The position numbers and the translations under genes were made by a program. Below are positions 29,223-39,584 of a stretch of 41,508 nt of DNA, piece after piece. The DNA lies in the IMG/VR virus record IMGVR_UViG_3300024520_000170, positions 1-41,508 of that record, one strand, 5' to 3'. Numbering within the stretch: position 1 is the first letter of the stretch; every line of letters begins with the position of its first letter. The DNA is from a virus. Below the pieces are notes generated by a model, which saw only the letters and a program-made list of their open reading frames with translations, ran no database searches and had not been told where the DNA came from.

Positions 29223-32200
29223 TTACTCCATTATGCTAGTTTTAGGGGTGTACCTTGTGAAGTCTACGTCCATGAGCAGGGGTGCGAGGCGGTGTTCTAT
29301 GAACTTGAACTTCTTCCAGTAGAAGTCGGCTGGCGTCCAGTTCTTCTGCCAAGGGGACCTTGTATTGTACGCCATGGCGGCCTCACCCATAGACAGGCCA
29401 GTGTCCACTAGCAGGGTGAAGGGTAACACGTTTTGCCATGGCACGAAACGCCTGCCTCTTGATAAGTGTTTAGCGTTCAATGGCTTACCACCGACTAGCA
29501 TTTGTAGTGCCTCGTTGCCCATCCACCACGCCTCGTGCAACTTGCCTACAGTAGGCCCCATCATTTGCTCGACCCACCCCTTCTGCTGCGACCTGCTCAA
29601 CCCACCCCCGGTGTTGGCCCCTAGTAGGTTCTGGGTAAGTATGTCGCTAGGCGGGTACGTTGTGCTCTCTAGCATACCCCATGGCTCGCTGAGTATAGCC
29701 ATGGCTCCGCTTCTGTCTACTGCGTTCATTGCTAACTTAGCCACGTTTGCGTAGTACTGTTCTTTTGTGCTGCCCCTTGCCCTGCCACCTGTGCCTGATA
29801 TATGCGGAAAGGTTTCACGTCCACGCATAGCGTCTTTGCCTGCCGTGACCATAGTGCCCGCCACCATGAGACCTGCTGCTGTCCCGTAAGCAGTTAGGTC
29901 GAACGAGCCCATCCTTTGTGCAAGTGGTATGAGTAACTGCTCGGTCGCAACAATGAAGAACTTCTTAAACTGTAGCATTACACGTGCGAATATAGTTCTG
30001 TCTGCCATGCCGGGCACGTTGCCTGCTCCAGGTGTAATGATACCCATTTCTCCCGCTGTAGTTACTGAGGCGGTAACCCTGGCACGTAGTTCCATAGCCC
30101 TTCGTCGTGACACACCGGTAGTTCCTGACCAGTCTTCCGCCTTTGTTTGGTAGAACTTGCCTCCCATGTCGTTCTCGTAAACACTGCCGAACTTCTTATT
30201 CAGTTTGGCTATGTCAAGCAGGTCCCTTTCGTTCAGGCGCATGTGCGAAATGAATCGCTTGTCGCCCCGTCGGTTAGCCCAGAACCTGTCAATGCTCTTA
30301 CCCTTTGAGATATCGTCTGCTATGCGTGATATCCGGCTGGCCGAGGCAAGAGAGTTGACTGACTTCCAGAAACCGTTCCACCTGTTGAGTAGGATTAGGT
30401 TGGTGGTAGCGTTGGCGGCGGCTTCACTCGCCTGCTCTAACCTATCAGTCGCTGAGTAGGATCGCTTACCTGCCATCTCAGCCTTAACGCTCGCTATTGA
30501 TCCTGCCCTCCCTTGCATGTTAGTCCCAACTAACTCCTGTGAATATATTAGGTCTTGAACCCAATACTTCTCGTCGGGCGGGAGATTTGTAATCAAACGC
30601 TTTAACTTATACAGGCCGTACTTGTAGGTGGCAGCGAGGAAGGGGCCAGGGCCAGCAACAAACAGACCCATGGCAATGTCGGGTAGGCTAGAGAATGTCA
30701 CGCCGCCCATGTTGGTGGCAAAGTTGTAGTTACGTACGAGGTTAACCGAGGCGGACCATAGCCTGTTCTCTGGCACCCGTTGCCATGTATTGAAGATACG
30801 CTGGTGCACTATGTCCAGGTCCGAGATAGCCCGATCCTTCACCTTGGCATGCTTACCTGCCCTGCCCGGCTCGGCCTTGATGTTCTCAATGTACTCTCGT
30901 AGTAGTATCGCCTTGTGTGGTAGTTGGCTGATACTCATTTGCCATGCGTGTGTACGCTCTTCGATTACACGATCAGTTACTCTAGCCATGCGCCAAGCAA
31001 TGACCTCTGCGTGTATACTCCTGTTGGAAGATACGGCAGAGAGAATCGTCGAGGAGGGCGGCTCGCTGCTTGACCATTGCAGTATGCGGTCGGATCGGAT
31101 CTTGCCCTCAGGCTCAACTGAACCGGGCACCTCACCCTTGGATACCTTCTTGCTAAGTTTCGTGTACTCCTTGTATGCCTTGTCGTATGTCGCAGACAAT
31201 GCTTCCTTGTCGTCATCGACAGCATCACGCATCGCCTTACGTGCCGAGCGTAATGCGTCCGTCACCTTCGTAACCTTGGCTAGCATCTTTTGTAGTTCTT
31301 CTTTACCATAAGAACTATTCATACGTACGTCCATGCGTAGACGTTGGGTCTCGGTTAGTATGGACAGTTCGTCTTCGATCTCTATGACACGTAGGTGCTT
31401 GGCTACGATCTCCTCGTCAGCCATGTCGTCGGCTGTCTCACGGAGCGACCTCTCTATACGGTGGGCCTCCTCCATTAACATGTTTGTTTCCCTCTGGAAC
31501 TGTATCGTGTCACCGTGAGCAAGGCGGTGGAAGGCAACTACCTTTAGGCCAAGCCCCTGGTAGAAGTTGTGCCTCTGTGCGTCTGAGGATATACGAAGGA
31601 ACCTCTCGACGTACCTGTCCGCTATGAGCAGGGAGCGTTGCATTGTCGGGTCGGTATGAACCAGGGAAAGCACGTCTCCTTGCGACGGTGTTGCCCACCC
31701 CTTCCACACAGCCTCGGCCTTGTCCTCGTCCCACGTTAGGTTGTCTATCTCTGCCTGCTTGCCAGTGATTGCCTCATCGGCCTCAAAGATAAACCTCTTG
31801 CGTTCCGTTACGCTTGACTCTGCGTCTGAGTCGCCAATGAACTTACGCATCTCTTCAATGAACGCAACCTCGTCTTTCTTCTTAACCTCTAGGCCCGGCA
31901 GTTTGGAAGTACCTGCTGCTACTTCAGCAAGAATATCTATCCTGTTGTCACGCATGCTAATGGATGCCAGGTCGCCAGGTTGGATCATAAATGTGTCAGC
32001 GAACCGGCTTGCTGCCTCGTCCCCGGACTCACTTATGTCAGACATCACCTCCTTTGCTTCCTTCAGTGTACCGAAACTCTTAGTGTACTTAACACCTGAA
32101 TCCTTCAAGTCACGCCCGGTCGTCTCTGTTCCCTTGTGGATGTAGTACAGGTACCAGCCATCCTCAAGTCTCTCAGTGCCACGCACCTCTGGGTGTACGT

Positions 32201-34271
32201 CCCCTCCCCTGCGCACAACGACCACAGTGCCGCCGATATGATTCTTAACTGTACGTGCTGCACGGTACGACTCCCCGAAGAGGGTCCTCATGCTACGCTC
32301 GGATTCCTTGTGAGTGGGTAGGTCTACAGAAGCATGTGACCCGCTCTCTAAGTCCTTCTGCTCTTTGATCTGGCGTTCGATCTCACGTAGCCTCCTACGA
32401 GAGAACCTCAGTTCCTCCTTGGCTTCAACCACCGCAGCAAGAGAGCCCTCTGATCCACGTAAGTGTTCCTGGGCCTCCAACTTTGCCTTCTGTAGGCGGG
32501 CGAGTGACTCCTCTAGTTCAGGTCGTTGCTTGTCAGCGAGGTCCTCCCACCCCTCCTTGAGTAACTTCAGGAACTCTCCACGGTTCTGGCCTACCGCCTG
32601 TCGGTCAATGATACGGTGAACGAAGTTCTCACCATGTGTCTTCACGTAGAACAACTTACGATCAGTAACCTCCTTGCGTGTCATCATGCCAGCGAGTACA
32701 ACCATGTCGTCGAACAACCCCTGCTCTTCGCCGAACATTTTACGTGCTTCTTTGATAGCCTTTATCGCAGCGTGGTTAAGTTGCTTCCCGTCGCTCGTCT
32801 TGAATGGCTGGAACCCACTACCGTCAGGCCCCATGATCGTCAGGTTGGGGTCGAACTTCTCGTCAAGCCTTCGGTATGCCATCTCCACTGCTATGTCGAA
32901 GTGGTCGTAGCCTGAGTCTAAGACGGGCAGGTCCATCCTGAAGTTCGCACCGTCCGACTTGGCCTGATCGTATATACCTCTTTGCGCCCTACGGATACCC
33001 ACGGCGTGTAGTTCCACCATGGCCTTCAATCGCTCAAGACTCGTACCATGTGTGGAACCTTCCTTAACAATGGCGGTGTCGGTGAACACGTCAATGATAC
33101 GATTGGCTTCCTTACTCTTGCTGATAGCCATACGCATATTAGGGGTGAAGAAGAAGAACTTGTTGAAGAAGAAGTTGCCCCATGACCCACGCCTAAGGCC
33201 CACCAACTCAACGACGTTCTTGTTCACGCCATCAAGTATCTGGTTCCATGCGTCATCACCAACAAGGTCTTCGTCCAGGTTTCTGCCCGCACGAAGGGAT
33301 TCGATCAGTGACTCTATCTTACCTTGCAATGCTGGTCGGGCTTTTATGTTATCTAGCATAACTGAGCGAGCACTGTCTAACGCCTCTGGCACTGTGTCTT
33401 CACCAAAGCGACGACGAACAGCACTCTTGTAGCCAACGGACATTGTCGCAGCGGCACCACTCAAGATAGCGCCGAAGGCTGTCTCGAAGATTATGTTGTT
33501 GTAAACTTCCTTAGGTGTCCTGGTGCCAATCCCACGGTACAGTATCGCCTCTCGCACAGCGGAGGTCGCACCCGCTCCAGCAGTGGCGGCAAAGGATGCT
33601 GCCAGTATCGTGTAGAGTTTGCTGGCACCAGCAGCAGCACGGGCTCTGGTGAGTACGCCCCTTGTTATGAAGAAGTCTGCGTATATCTGTTCGTCCCAGG
33701 GGGCGCTTACTAAGCCAGCAAGTAACTGCCACCCTATGCCGGACTCATTCAATGTTTCCCGGTCCGTTTGGCTCTGCTCGTACATACGGATAAGGGCAGC
33801 ACGACCCTCTACTGTGAGTTCTCCGTTCAGGCGTTCAATGAATCTTTCGGCTCGCTGGTCGTCTGAGAACCTTGGTAGCGTACCAGTGTAGTCACCTTCA
33901 GTAGGCGTGTAACCCATAACGTCAGTGCGTAATGTCTGTAAGCCCTCCTCGGCCCACTCGTCCAGGTACGTCTTAATACCTTCGGCAACGTGCTGATCAG
34001 TACCCGCAGTCATGTGCGACAGAAAGTCCCTGCCCCACTCGTATACACCAGTGACCACTGGCTCGTTTCCCGTGAGCAGTAAGTCAGGATCTTTGAAGGC
34101 TCGTGATACCGTGCCACCTATGCCAAGGTATTCACGGTTGTGTGCACCAAGGGTTGACCAAAACGACGGCCCATCCTTGGCTGCGTCGATCATGGCTAGT
34201 CGTTCACCGGGAGGTATAGCGTAGCCTGGACGTCTGCTATAGATACCCGGTTGTTCTATTCCATCAGTCAC
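29223..34271 (-). CDS. Giant internal virion (DNA ejection) protein, T7 gp16-like position (1682 aa)
   Basis: GTG at 34271 overlaps the stop of the 1615-aa gene by eight bases, with AAGGGAG just upstream. Seen: Ala/Gly-rich hydrophobic segments (LAASFAATAGAGATSAVRE near 225-245, AFGAILSGAAATM near 270), a NFVHRIIDRQAVGQNRGEF stretch (about residues 548-566), long charged coiled regions (about 570-650 and 980-1090), and a C-terminal third with a NFATNMGGVTFSSLPDIAM segment and RVMLQFKKFFIVATEQLL. These match the style of podovirus internal core proteins that leave the head and form the trans-envelope channel. T7 gp16 has an N-terminal transglycosylase; I see none here. Confidence 0.78.
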   Translation of the reverse strand: MTDGIEQPGIYSRRPGYAIPPGERLAMIDAAKDGPSFWSTLGAHNREYLGIGGTVSRAFKDPDLLLTGNEPVVTGVYEWGRDFLSHMTAGTDQHVAEGIKTYLDEWAEEGLQTLRTDVMGYTPTEGDYTGTLPRFSDDQRAERFIERLNGELTVEGRAALIRMYEQSQTDRETLNESGIGWQLLAGLVSAPWDEQIYADFFITRGVLTRARAAAGASKLYTILAASFAATAGAGATSAVREAILYRGIGTRTPKEVYNNIIFETAFGAILSGAAATMSVGYKSAVRRRFGEDTVPEALDSARSVMLDNIKARPALQGKIESLIESLRAGRNLDEDLVGDDAWNQILDGVNKNVVELVGLRRGSWGNFFFNKFFFFTPNMRMAISKSKEANRIIDVFTDTAIVKEGSTHGTSLERLKAMVELHAVGIRRAQRGIYDQAKSDGANFRMDLPVLDSGYDHFDIAVEMAYRRLDEKFDPNLTIMGPDGSGFQPFKTSDGKQLNHAAIKAIKEARKMFGEEQGLFDDMVVLAGMMTRKEVTDRKLFYVKTHGENFVHRIIDRQAVGQNRGEFLKLLKEGWEDLADKQRPELEESLARLQKAKLEAQEHLRGSEGSLAAVVEAKEELRFSRRRLREIERQIKEQKDLESGSHASVDLPTHKESERSMRTLFGESYRAARTVKNHIGGTVVVVRRGGDVHPEVRGTERLEDGWYLYYIHKGTETTGRDLKDSGVKYTKSFGTLKEAKEVMSDISESGDEAASRFADTFMIQPGDLASISMRDNRIDILAEVAAGTSKLPGLEVKKKDEVAFIEEMRKFIGDSDAESSVTERKRFIFEADEAITGKQAEIDNLTWDEDKAEAVWKGWATPSQGDVLSLVHTDPTMQRSLLIADRYVERFLRISSDAQRHNFYQGLGLKVVAFHRLAHGDTIQFQRETNMLMEEAHRIERSLRETADDMADEEIVAKHLRVIEIEDELSILTETQRLRMDVRMNSSYGKEELQKMLAKVTKVTDALRSARKAMRDAVDDDKEALSATYDKAYKEYTKLSKKVSKGEVPGSVEPEGKIRSDRILQWSSSEPPSSTILSAVSSNRSIHAEVIAWRMARVTDRVIEERTHAWQMSISQLPHKAILLREYIENIKAEPGRAGKHAKVKDRAISDLDIVHQRIFNTWQRVPENRLWSASVNLVRNYNFATNMGGVTFSSLPDIAMGLFVAGPGPFLAATYKYGLYKLKRLITNLPPDEKYWVQDLIYSQELVGTNMQGRAGSIASVKAEMAGKRSYSATDRLEQASEAAANATTNLILLNRWNGFWKSVNSLASASRISRIADDISKGKSIDRFWANRRGDKRFISHMRLNERDLLDIAKLNKKFGSVYENDMGGKFYQTKAEDWSGTTGVSRRRAMELRARVTASVTTAGEMGIITPGAGNVPGMADRTIFARVMLQFKKFFIVATEQLLIPLAQRMGSFDLTAYGTAAGLMVAGTMVTAGKDAMRGRETFPHISGTGGRARGSTKEQYYANVAKLAMNAVDRSGAMAILSEPWGMLESTTYPPSDILTQNLLGANTGGGLSRSQQKGWVEQMMGPTVGKLHEAWWMGNEALQMLVGGKPLNAKHLSRGRRFVPWQNVLPFTLLVDTGLSMGEAAMAYNTRSPWQKNWTPADFYWKKFKFIEHRLAPLLMDVDFTRYTPKTSIME

Positions 34272-37200
34272 GGATCTCCCTTAATATCTTCTCAACCGTC
34301 TTGCCATGGTTCTCCCATGAGGCATTGTATATCCCTCTGGAAGGCATTCTATCTACCTGCTCTAAGTATAGCCCATGCACCTGGACCATACGGACCATCT
34401 TCTCCAGGTTTGCGTACTGACGCTTCAACCTTTCGTTTTTTAGGTACCACCATTGGTGGCTAACCTCGCCTTGGTCTCGCTTTATATTATTCCGCTCCAT
34501 CTCCCCATTTACGTCAAACTGCTTCTGTGTGATGTCCTCAAGGACCTTCTCCGCATTCAGTGGTGCAGACATATGCTTATCCCAGTTGGGGATATCGTTG
34601 ATTCCACTGAGTGCGTCAACTACCTCTTCTCCGCTAAGTCCTCGACTCTTTGGTTCAGGCTTACCGAACGCACCCATACCCATCTCTTGCGGATCATCTA
34701 GCATCCAGATATCAGGGCCACCAACTTTCGTACGGTGCCCTACGCCTCTCGCTGCGAACGGGAATGAAGGGATCTTCAAATCCGCACGTAGCGTGGGGTC
34801 ACCGATTAGGCTTGTGAGTTCATACCTGAGAGCCTTGTCAGCCAGGGCCTTCATCTCTTCCTTGGTGTACGGTCTAGCCCTGTACTCTTGGACCTTACCA
34901 AGTTCGTCAGGCCCAGTAAGGGAGGGGTCTATGTGCTCTATTCTTCCCACGCCACGTGTGTCTATGCCCAGGTTCTCCGCTAGGAACTTACGGGTTGACT
35001 TTCCATAATCACCAGACCTACTGCGTACCATCCTGGGCAGACGTCCCGAGAATAGTCCGTACTCAGTTGACCACTCAGCCAGGTTCTTTGGCACTATGCC
35101 CTCGTCCCTCAAGTGGATCAAGAACTCCGGGGTATCGTGGTTCAACTCAAACCTATACCCATACGTCTCGCTAACGGTATTGATGTACATGCCCGTTGCG
35201 CTAAGGAAACTCGCCCCGGTTACTAGGTCTTCCGGTGTAGTCGGGAAGAAGTCCGAAAGCCTCTTGTTCCTTTGCGGCTCTCCTGAATGGGCAGAGGGGG
35301 CGCCTATGCTGATCCACGACAGTAGGTCTATGGTTAGTTTCTGACGGTCACTGTACCCCTCAAGGTCTATAGACGGTAGGGATTCCTTGATGTTTGGATT
35401 AGACCTAGCCCAGTCGAGGTAGTCCTTTACTGTGCCAGCGAACTGCTCTACCATCCCTTCCGGCATGTTCTTATTAGAGGCTAGGGCGTGATCGTACCAG
35501 TCGTCGGCAAACTCAAGCGGGTCACCTCCAGGTAGTAGTTGATTAAACTCGTGCCAGCCACCAAGTATTTCGTCAGCATCAAGGTTACTAAGGTGCTTGT
35601 CCCCCATTAAGTCCTGTACCATGTTCATGAGGTGGTGAGCGCCGTGCGGTATCTCGTCCTGGTCTTGTAGGAACTTCCTTGCAGACATAACCTCTTGTCG
35701 TGTGTACCGTACGTTGTCTTGATCTGCGTTCACAACTTCCAGGAAGTCTATGACACCACCCATGTCAGCGTTGCCCACGAGCAGGTGCCCTGCTTCGGGA
35801 TTGAAGTGTCCTGTACCTGCCCGGTCACTCCAGAACACTCCACCCTTAACCTTCATCCTATGCAACTCGCCAGCGTGCTCGCCATCGGGATCAACGGTAT
35901 CCATGAACGTACTGTTGTATCCCATGTATTTATCATGGAAATCTCCGCCAAACTCTCCTGACCCTCGTATAAGTTCACTTAGGATCATGGACTCTTGTGG
36001 GTCGTCCAACTTCACTACCCTGGAAAGTCTCTCAAGCCCACGCATCTCGGCTACTGGTCCTCGTATAGCATCCATGAAGCGTCCTCGTGAGTCACCGTCG
36101 AACACAGAGAACAATGTGTTGTAGTCACGGAGTACGCCTATGCTCGCTGCTGTTTGCCCAAGGCTATTTACTAGGTTGCTGTCGCTTGCTTGCCAGGCGG
36201 CCTGGTGGTCAGCGGGACGGTTTAGATTAGCAAGGCCATTTATGACTGCTGTGCCTTGTTGCCCAGCCGCCTCGAATACTGACAAGACAAAGGCTAGTTC
36301 ACGCTCGCCAAAGATGTTAGTGGCGCTACGGAATACAGACCTAACCGTACCAGCAGCACCCTCTCCTGTTGACATGTGACGAAGCATGCCCACTCCCCAC
36401 TGGCCTACATAGTGGAGTGCTGTGCCTATGTACCCGGCATTCTCCGGTGCAGGGGTGTAGTCGAAGGACGCTCCCAGGTCAAAGAAGCCGTATGTGTTGA
36501 TCCTGTCAAACCCCACCCATTCTCCTTTGCGTTCCCCGGCTTTTGACGTTGCCAAGCCTGTCCGCACAAGTAACTCGTCCTGTGCGTCGAAGGTCTCCTC
36601 GTCAGACAATCCGAACGCCAACAAGTCACCGACAAACAGGGCCCAACCCGCTGGCCCACCAGTCAACTTCTTTAACTTACGTCCGAGCCTGCTGGCAGCA
36701 ACCTTGGCAGTCTTATCCCACGCCTCTTGCTTAATGGCCTTGCGGATCACCTCCTCGCCGTACTTCTTGTGCAATCGTTTCAGTTCCTTCTCGAACCGCT
36801 TCTTTTGTTTTGATGGCTGAGATAAGAACTCGTCGATCTTCACCCGCTCACCCATTGGCACATCAAGTACCTTATAGATGTTATCAAGCAGTTTCTGTGA
36901 ACGCCCGCTGTAGCGAGTTGCGAACCTTCCGTCAGCACCCCTCAAGCCCGGAGGAGGTTGGCTTTGGAATGGCCTCCCGGCTTGTTCCATGAACGTCCCC
37001 TTAGGGCCAAGCATTCTCGTCGCTACCCTCTCCGCCGCCTTGTTCCACTTGTACGCCCCGTACAACATGTACGAACTAGCAACCCCAATGTCTGCCATAT
37101 CTGTGAAGAACAGGGCCTTGCCTTGTTCTATGCCCTCTTGCAACTCTAGGTCTGCTGCCTTATCCTCTGGCGTGACGGTGGGCACTGGTGCGTCTGGATC

Positions 37201-39111
37201 CACTGGTGCGGGTGGTTGGACGAGGCGTTCTACTGCACCACTATGTGCTGTAATCGTCCGGTAACTCTCACCAGAGTGGCCCGCATCGACTGGTCGTTGT
37301 TTCGTCATTGAGGCCAACTTCTCAAAGCCTATCGTCGGGACCGCCATGGGCATGGAAGCCTCTCCTCTGACTCCGCCCGATCTACGCAACTCATAGGTCT
37401 TCTGCCCATTCACGGTGGTGACCGCAGCGAACACTTCTCCGTCCTCTGCTTGTGCCCCAAAGATCTTAAGTAGGTCCCCTTGGGGAAGGCGGTTGATGTT
37501 CAATGGATCAAGGTAGAAGTCACCACCACCTTCGGTAGCCTTGAGGCCCGACTGATCGAGGCCGAGTACCAGTGCTGCTGAGTTCTCCTCCATGTTCTTG
37601 GATAAGTCTAGCCTGAATCCCAAGCCACCATTCAAGACCTGTTCGAGTAGGTGTGCTCTCCTACCGGGATCAAGGTCCCCTAAGTCAATGCCAATAGGAC
37701 CCAAAGCAGTCTCTAGTGCAGTCCTTAGTCTGGCGCCGTGACTGATAGCGTCTTCACTGTAATCTCCTCTACTTTCAGTCCCGTTGTATCCTGACAAGAA
37801 AGCAGGAGAGGCCTGGGAACCTCCACCACTGCTGCTACCACCTCCGCCTGACGCAGTGCCACCCCATAAGGTTGCTGCTCCACCTTCAGATACCGTCATT
37901 ACCGTAGGCTTCTGGCTCAACCTGTTCCAAGCGTCAGCATTTGTTTGCAGAGAGAACCAGTGACCGACCCTTGACCACTCCGTGTTAGAGATCCAGAGTA
38001 CGCCGTCACTGCTATACTTACCGAGCACGTCAAGAAGAGCCTCGGCAGGGGTGTCGAGTGACACTTGCGGCAAGTTAATGAAGGGTGCTAGGTCGGCAGC
38101 GCCAGGGAAGTAATCATGGGACTTCAAGACGTTCATGGCTTCGGCAATGGGCATACCGTCGGTGATCCGATTTACAATGTACTGTCCATTAGCACTGTTC
38201 TTCAGGCTAGACAACGCTTCCGGCTGTATCCCTAATGCCTCTAGTTCTTTCCCGTAGTTTTCCGTAGTTAGCACGTCTAAAGGGTTGATTAGGTCGGAAA
38301 GAACGGCGGTCATTTGCGCTTGCCCGGCTGGCGTTGCAGCATGCTTCATGAAGTTTTGTACTGCACCACGTCTCGCAAGGTCTACGTCTGCGTCTTGTGC
38401 GCCGCTTGCTTCCCACTGATCTAAGAGCCTCTCTAGTTGGGTTGGATCCTCGACCAGTTCCGACGGGTTTCTTATCATTTCCGTTACGTGTCGGCCAATC
38501 GTCTCAGTCAGCATAGGCCCGGCACGTTCCTTGCCCGCCCCTGTCTGTAGGTCAGCCTTGAAGCCTTCGAGACCTATCAACAGTTTGTCTACCATGTCGG
38601 AACGGGTATCGTCCTCTGCTATGTCAACTTGTATGCCACGTGCAAGCCGTCCGTTGTCGAAGGCAAGTTTTGCGGCTGCTTCCCATTCAGTCTTAGTGCT
38701 GTTTTTCAGGGAAAGTTTCGCCGCCTCAGTGGCTTTCTTTGCGGCACCCTCATACCACTTGAAATCGCCCTCGAACAAGGCGTCCCGTTGCTTTTGGAAA
38801 TCCTCGCCATTGAAGACAACGTCCGCAAACGTGCCATCGCCCAGACCTGCTTCACTACCAGCAGCCACTGCGCTGTCAGTGACGGCGTTGCTTACAGCAG
38901 ACAACCCAGCCTTCACACGGGTTTCTACCTTCTTTAGTTTCTCATTGCTCGCACCTTCTATCAGTCCGGCTGCTAGTTTGGTTGCACCCATGACAGCGTT
39001 CCATGTGGACTCGTGATCCGCAAGGTCCTCTTGTAGGTCTTCTAGTTTGGACGTATCGACCTGTAGTTTACGGGGACGTGGGCCAGTGCCAGAAATGTTT
39101 ACTACTACCAT
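34264..39111 (-). CDS. Giant internal virion protein, T7 gp15-like position (1615 aa)
   Basis: ATG at 39111 with GAGG eight bases upstream, overlapping the previous stop (TAATG). The N-terminal 450 residues are mostly long charged helices (LEDLQEDLADHESTWNAVMG, AAKKATEAAKLSLKNSTKTEWE), as in T7 gp15. A Ser/Gly linker near residues 415-435 (ASGGGGSSSGGGSQ) separates a second, globular part. Hydrophobic segments near 820-830 (GPAGWALFVGDLLAFGLS) may enter the membrane. A C-terminal region has mixed helices. It probably forms part of the ejection core with its neighbours. The assignment is by order (gp14, gp15, gp16) and composition, since such proteins diverge strongly. Confidence 0.75.
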   Translation of the reverse strand: MVVVNISGTGPRPRKLQVDTSKLEDLQEDLADHESTWNAVMGATKLAAGLIEGASNEKLKKVETRVKAGLSAVSNAVTDSAVAAGSEAGLGDGTFADVVFNGEDFQKQRDALFEGDFKWYEGAAKKATEAAKLSLKNSTKTEWEAAAKLAFDNGRLARGIQVDIAEDDTRSDMVDKLLIGLEGFKADLQTGAGKERAGPMLTETIGRHVTEMIRNPSELVEDPTQLERLLDQWEASGAQDADVDLARRGAVQNFMKHAATPAGQAQMTAVLSDLINPLDVLTTENYGKELEALGIQPEALSSLKNSANGQYIVNRITDGMPIAEAMNVLKSHDYFPGAADLAPFINLPQVSLDTPAEALLDVLGKYSSDGVLWISNTEWSRVGHWFSLQTNADAWNRLSQKPTVMTVSEGGAATLWGGTASGGGGSSSGGGSQASPAFLSGYNGTESRGDYSEDAISHGARLRTALETALGPIGIDLGDLDPGRRAHLLEQVLNGGLGFRLDLSKNMEENSAALVLGLDQSGLKATEGGGDFYLDPLNINRLPQGDLLKIFGAQAEDGEVFAAVTTVNGQKTYELRRSGGVRGEASMPMAVPTIGFEKLASMTKQRPVDAGHSGESYRTITAHSGAVERLVQPPAPVDPDAPVPTVTPEDKAADLELQEGIEQGKALFFTDMADIGVASSYMLYGAYKWNKAAERVATRMLGPKGTFMEQAGRPFQSQPPPGLRGADGRFATRYSGRSQKLLDNIYKVLDVPMGERVKIDEFLSQPSKQKKRFEKELKRLHKKYGEEVIRKAIKQEAWDKTAKVAASRLGRKLKKLTGGPAGWALFVGDLLAFGLSDEETFDAQDELLVRTGLATSKAGERKGEWVGFDRINTYGFFDLGASFDYTPAPENAGYIGTALHYVGQWGVGMLRHMSTGEGAAGTVRSVFRSATNIFGERELAFVLSVFEAAGQQGTAVINGLANLNRPADHQAAWQASDSNLVNSLGQTAASIGVLRDYNTLFSVFDGDSRGRFMDAIRGPVAEMRGLERLSRVVKLDDPQESMILSELIRGSGEFGGDFHDKYMGYNSTFMDTVDPDGEHAGELHRMKVKGGVFWSDRAGTGHFNPEAGHLLVGNADMGGVIDFLEVVNADQDNVRYTRQEVMSARKFLQDQDEIPHGAHHLMNMVQDLMGDKHLSNLDADEILGGWHEFNQLLPGGDPLEFADDWYDHALASNKNMPEGMVEQFAGTVKDYLDWARSNPNIKESLPSIDLEGYSDRQKLTIDLLSWISIGAPSAHSGEPQRNKRLSDFFPTTPEDLVTGASFLSATGMYINTVSETYGYRFELNHDTPEFLIHLRDEGIVPKNLAEWSTEYGLFSGRLPRMVRSRSGDYGKSTRKFLAENLGIDTRGVGRIEHIDPSLTGPDELGKVQEYRARPYTKEEMKALADKALRYELTSLIGDPTLRADLKIPSFPFAARGVGHRTKVGGPDIWMLDDPQEMGMGAFGKPEPKSRGLSGEEVVDALSGINDIPNWDKHMSAPLNAEKVLEDITQKQFDVNGEMERNNIKRDQGEVSHQWWYLKNERLKRQYANLEKMVRMVQVHGLYLEQVDRMPSRGIYNASWENHGKTVEKILREIRD

Positions 39112-39584
39112 TATGCCAGCCTCGAACTACTTGTTACGTTACTTCGGTAATGCCTACCCGGATCCCTGTTTTCCATGTGTCTCCTTGAGTCCTTCCACCA
39201 GTGGTGCTTCTTCGGCAACCCTGCAAGTGTCGCTTCTTGCTGAAGGACGGACTCGACCATTATGTCGGACTCCACCGCCTGCGCTGAACCAGACCTCATG
39301 GACAACCCTGACGCACCGTACAGTGCCCTCTGAGTTGCCGCCTGGAACCTTGACTGGCGACCTATGTCGGAGGCATGACTGACAAGTTGCACTGCTTTGA
39401 GTCTGTCATTCTCCCGGCGAATCCTCCTCGCCTTCTTCTTTGCTCGGGAGCCCATTATCCCGCCAAGGATTAGACCCACCCCCAAGAAGGGAAGCATTGC
39501 AGTACCTGCCGTTACTCCTAGAGCAGATCCTATGGACGCCCCTGCCGATGCCCCTTGTACGCCGTATTCAAGTTCTTCAGCCAT
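39111..39584 (-). CDS. Internal virion protein, T7 gp14-like (157 aa)
   Basis: ATG at 39584 with GGAGG four bases upstream, overlapping the nozzle stop (TAATG). Residues 8-45 are Gly/Ala-rich and hydrophobic (ASAGASIGSALGVTAGTAMLPFLGVGLILGGIMG), followed by a basic helix (SRAKKKARRIRRENDRLKAV) and a helical region (FQAATQRALYGASGLSMRSGSAQAVESDIM). This matches gp14-type ejection proteins: short, with an N-terminal glycine-zipper membrane segment, and encoded between nozzle and gp15. In T7 it inserts into the outer membrane during DNA entry. Confidence 0.78.
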   Translation of the reverse strand: MAEELEYGVQGASAGASIGSALGVTAGTAMLPFLGVGLILGGIMGSRAKKKARRIRRENDRLKAVQLVSHASDIGRQSRFQAATQRALYGASGLSMRSGSAQAVESDIMVESVLQQEATLAGLPKKHHWWKDSRRHMENRDPGRHYRSNVTSSSRLA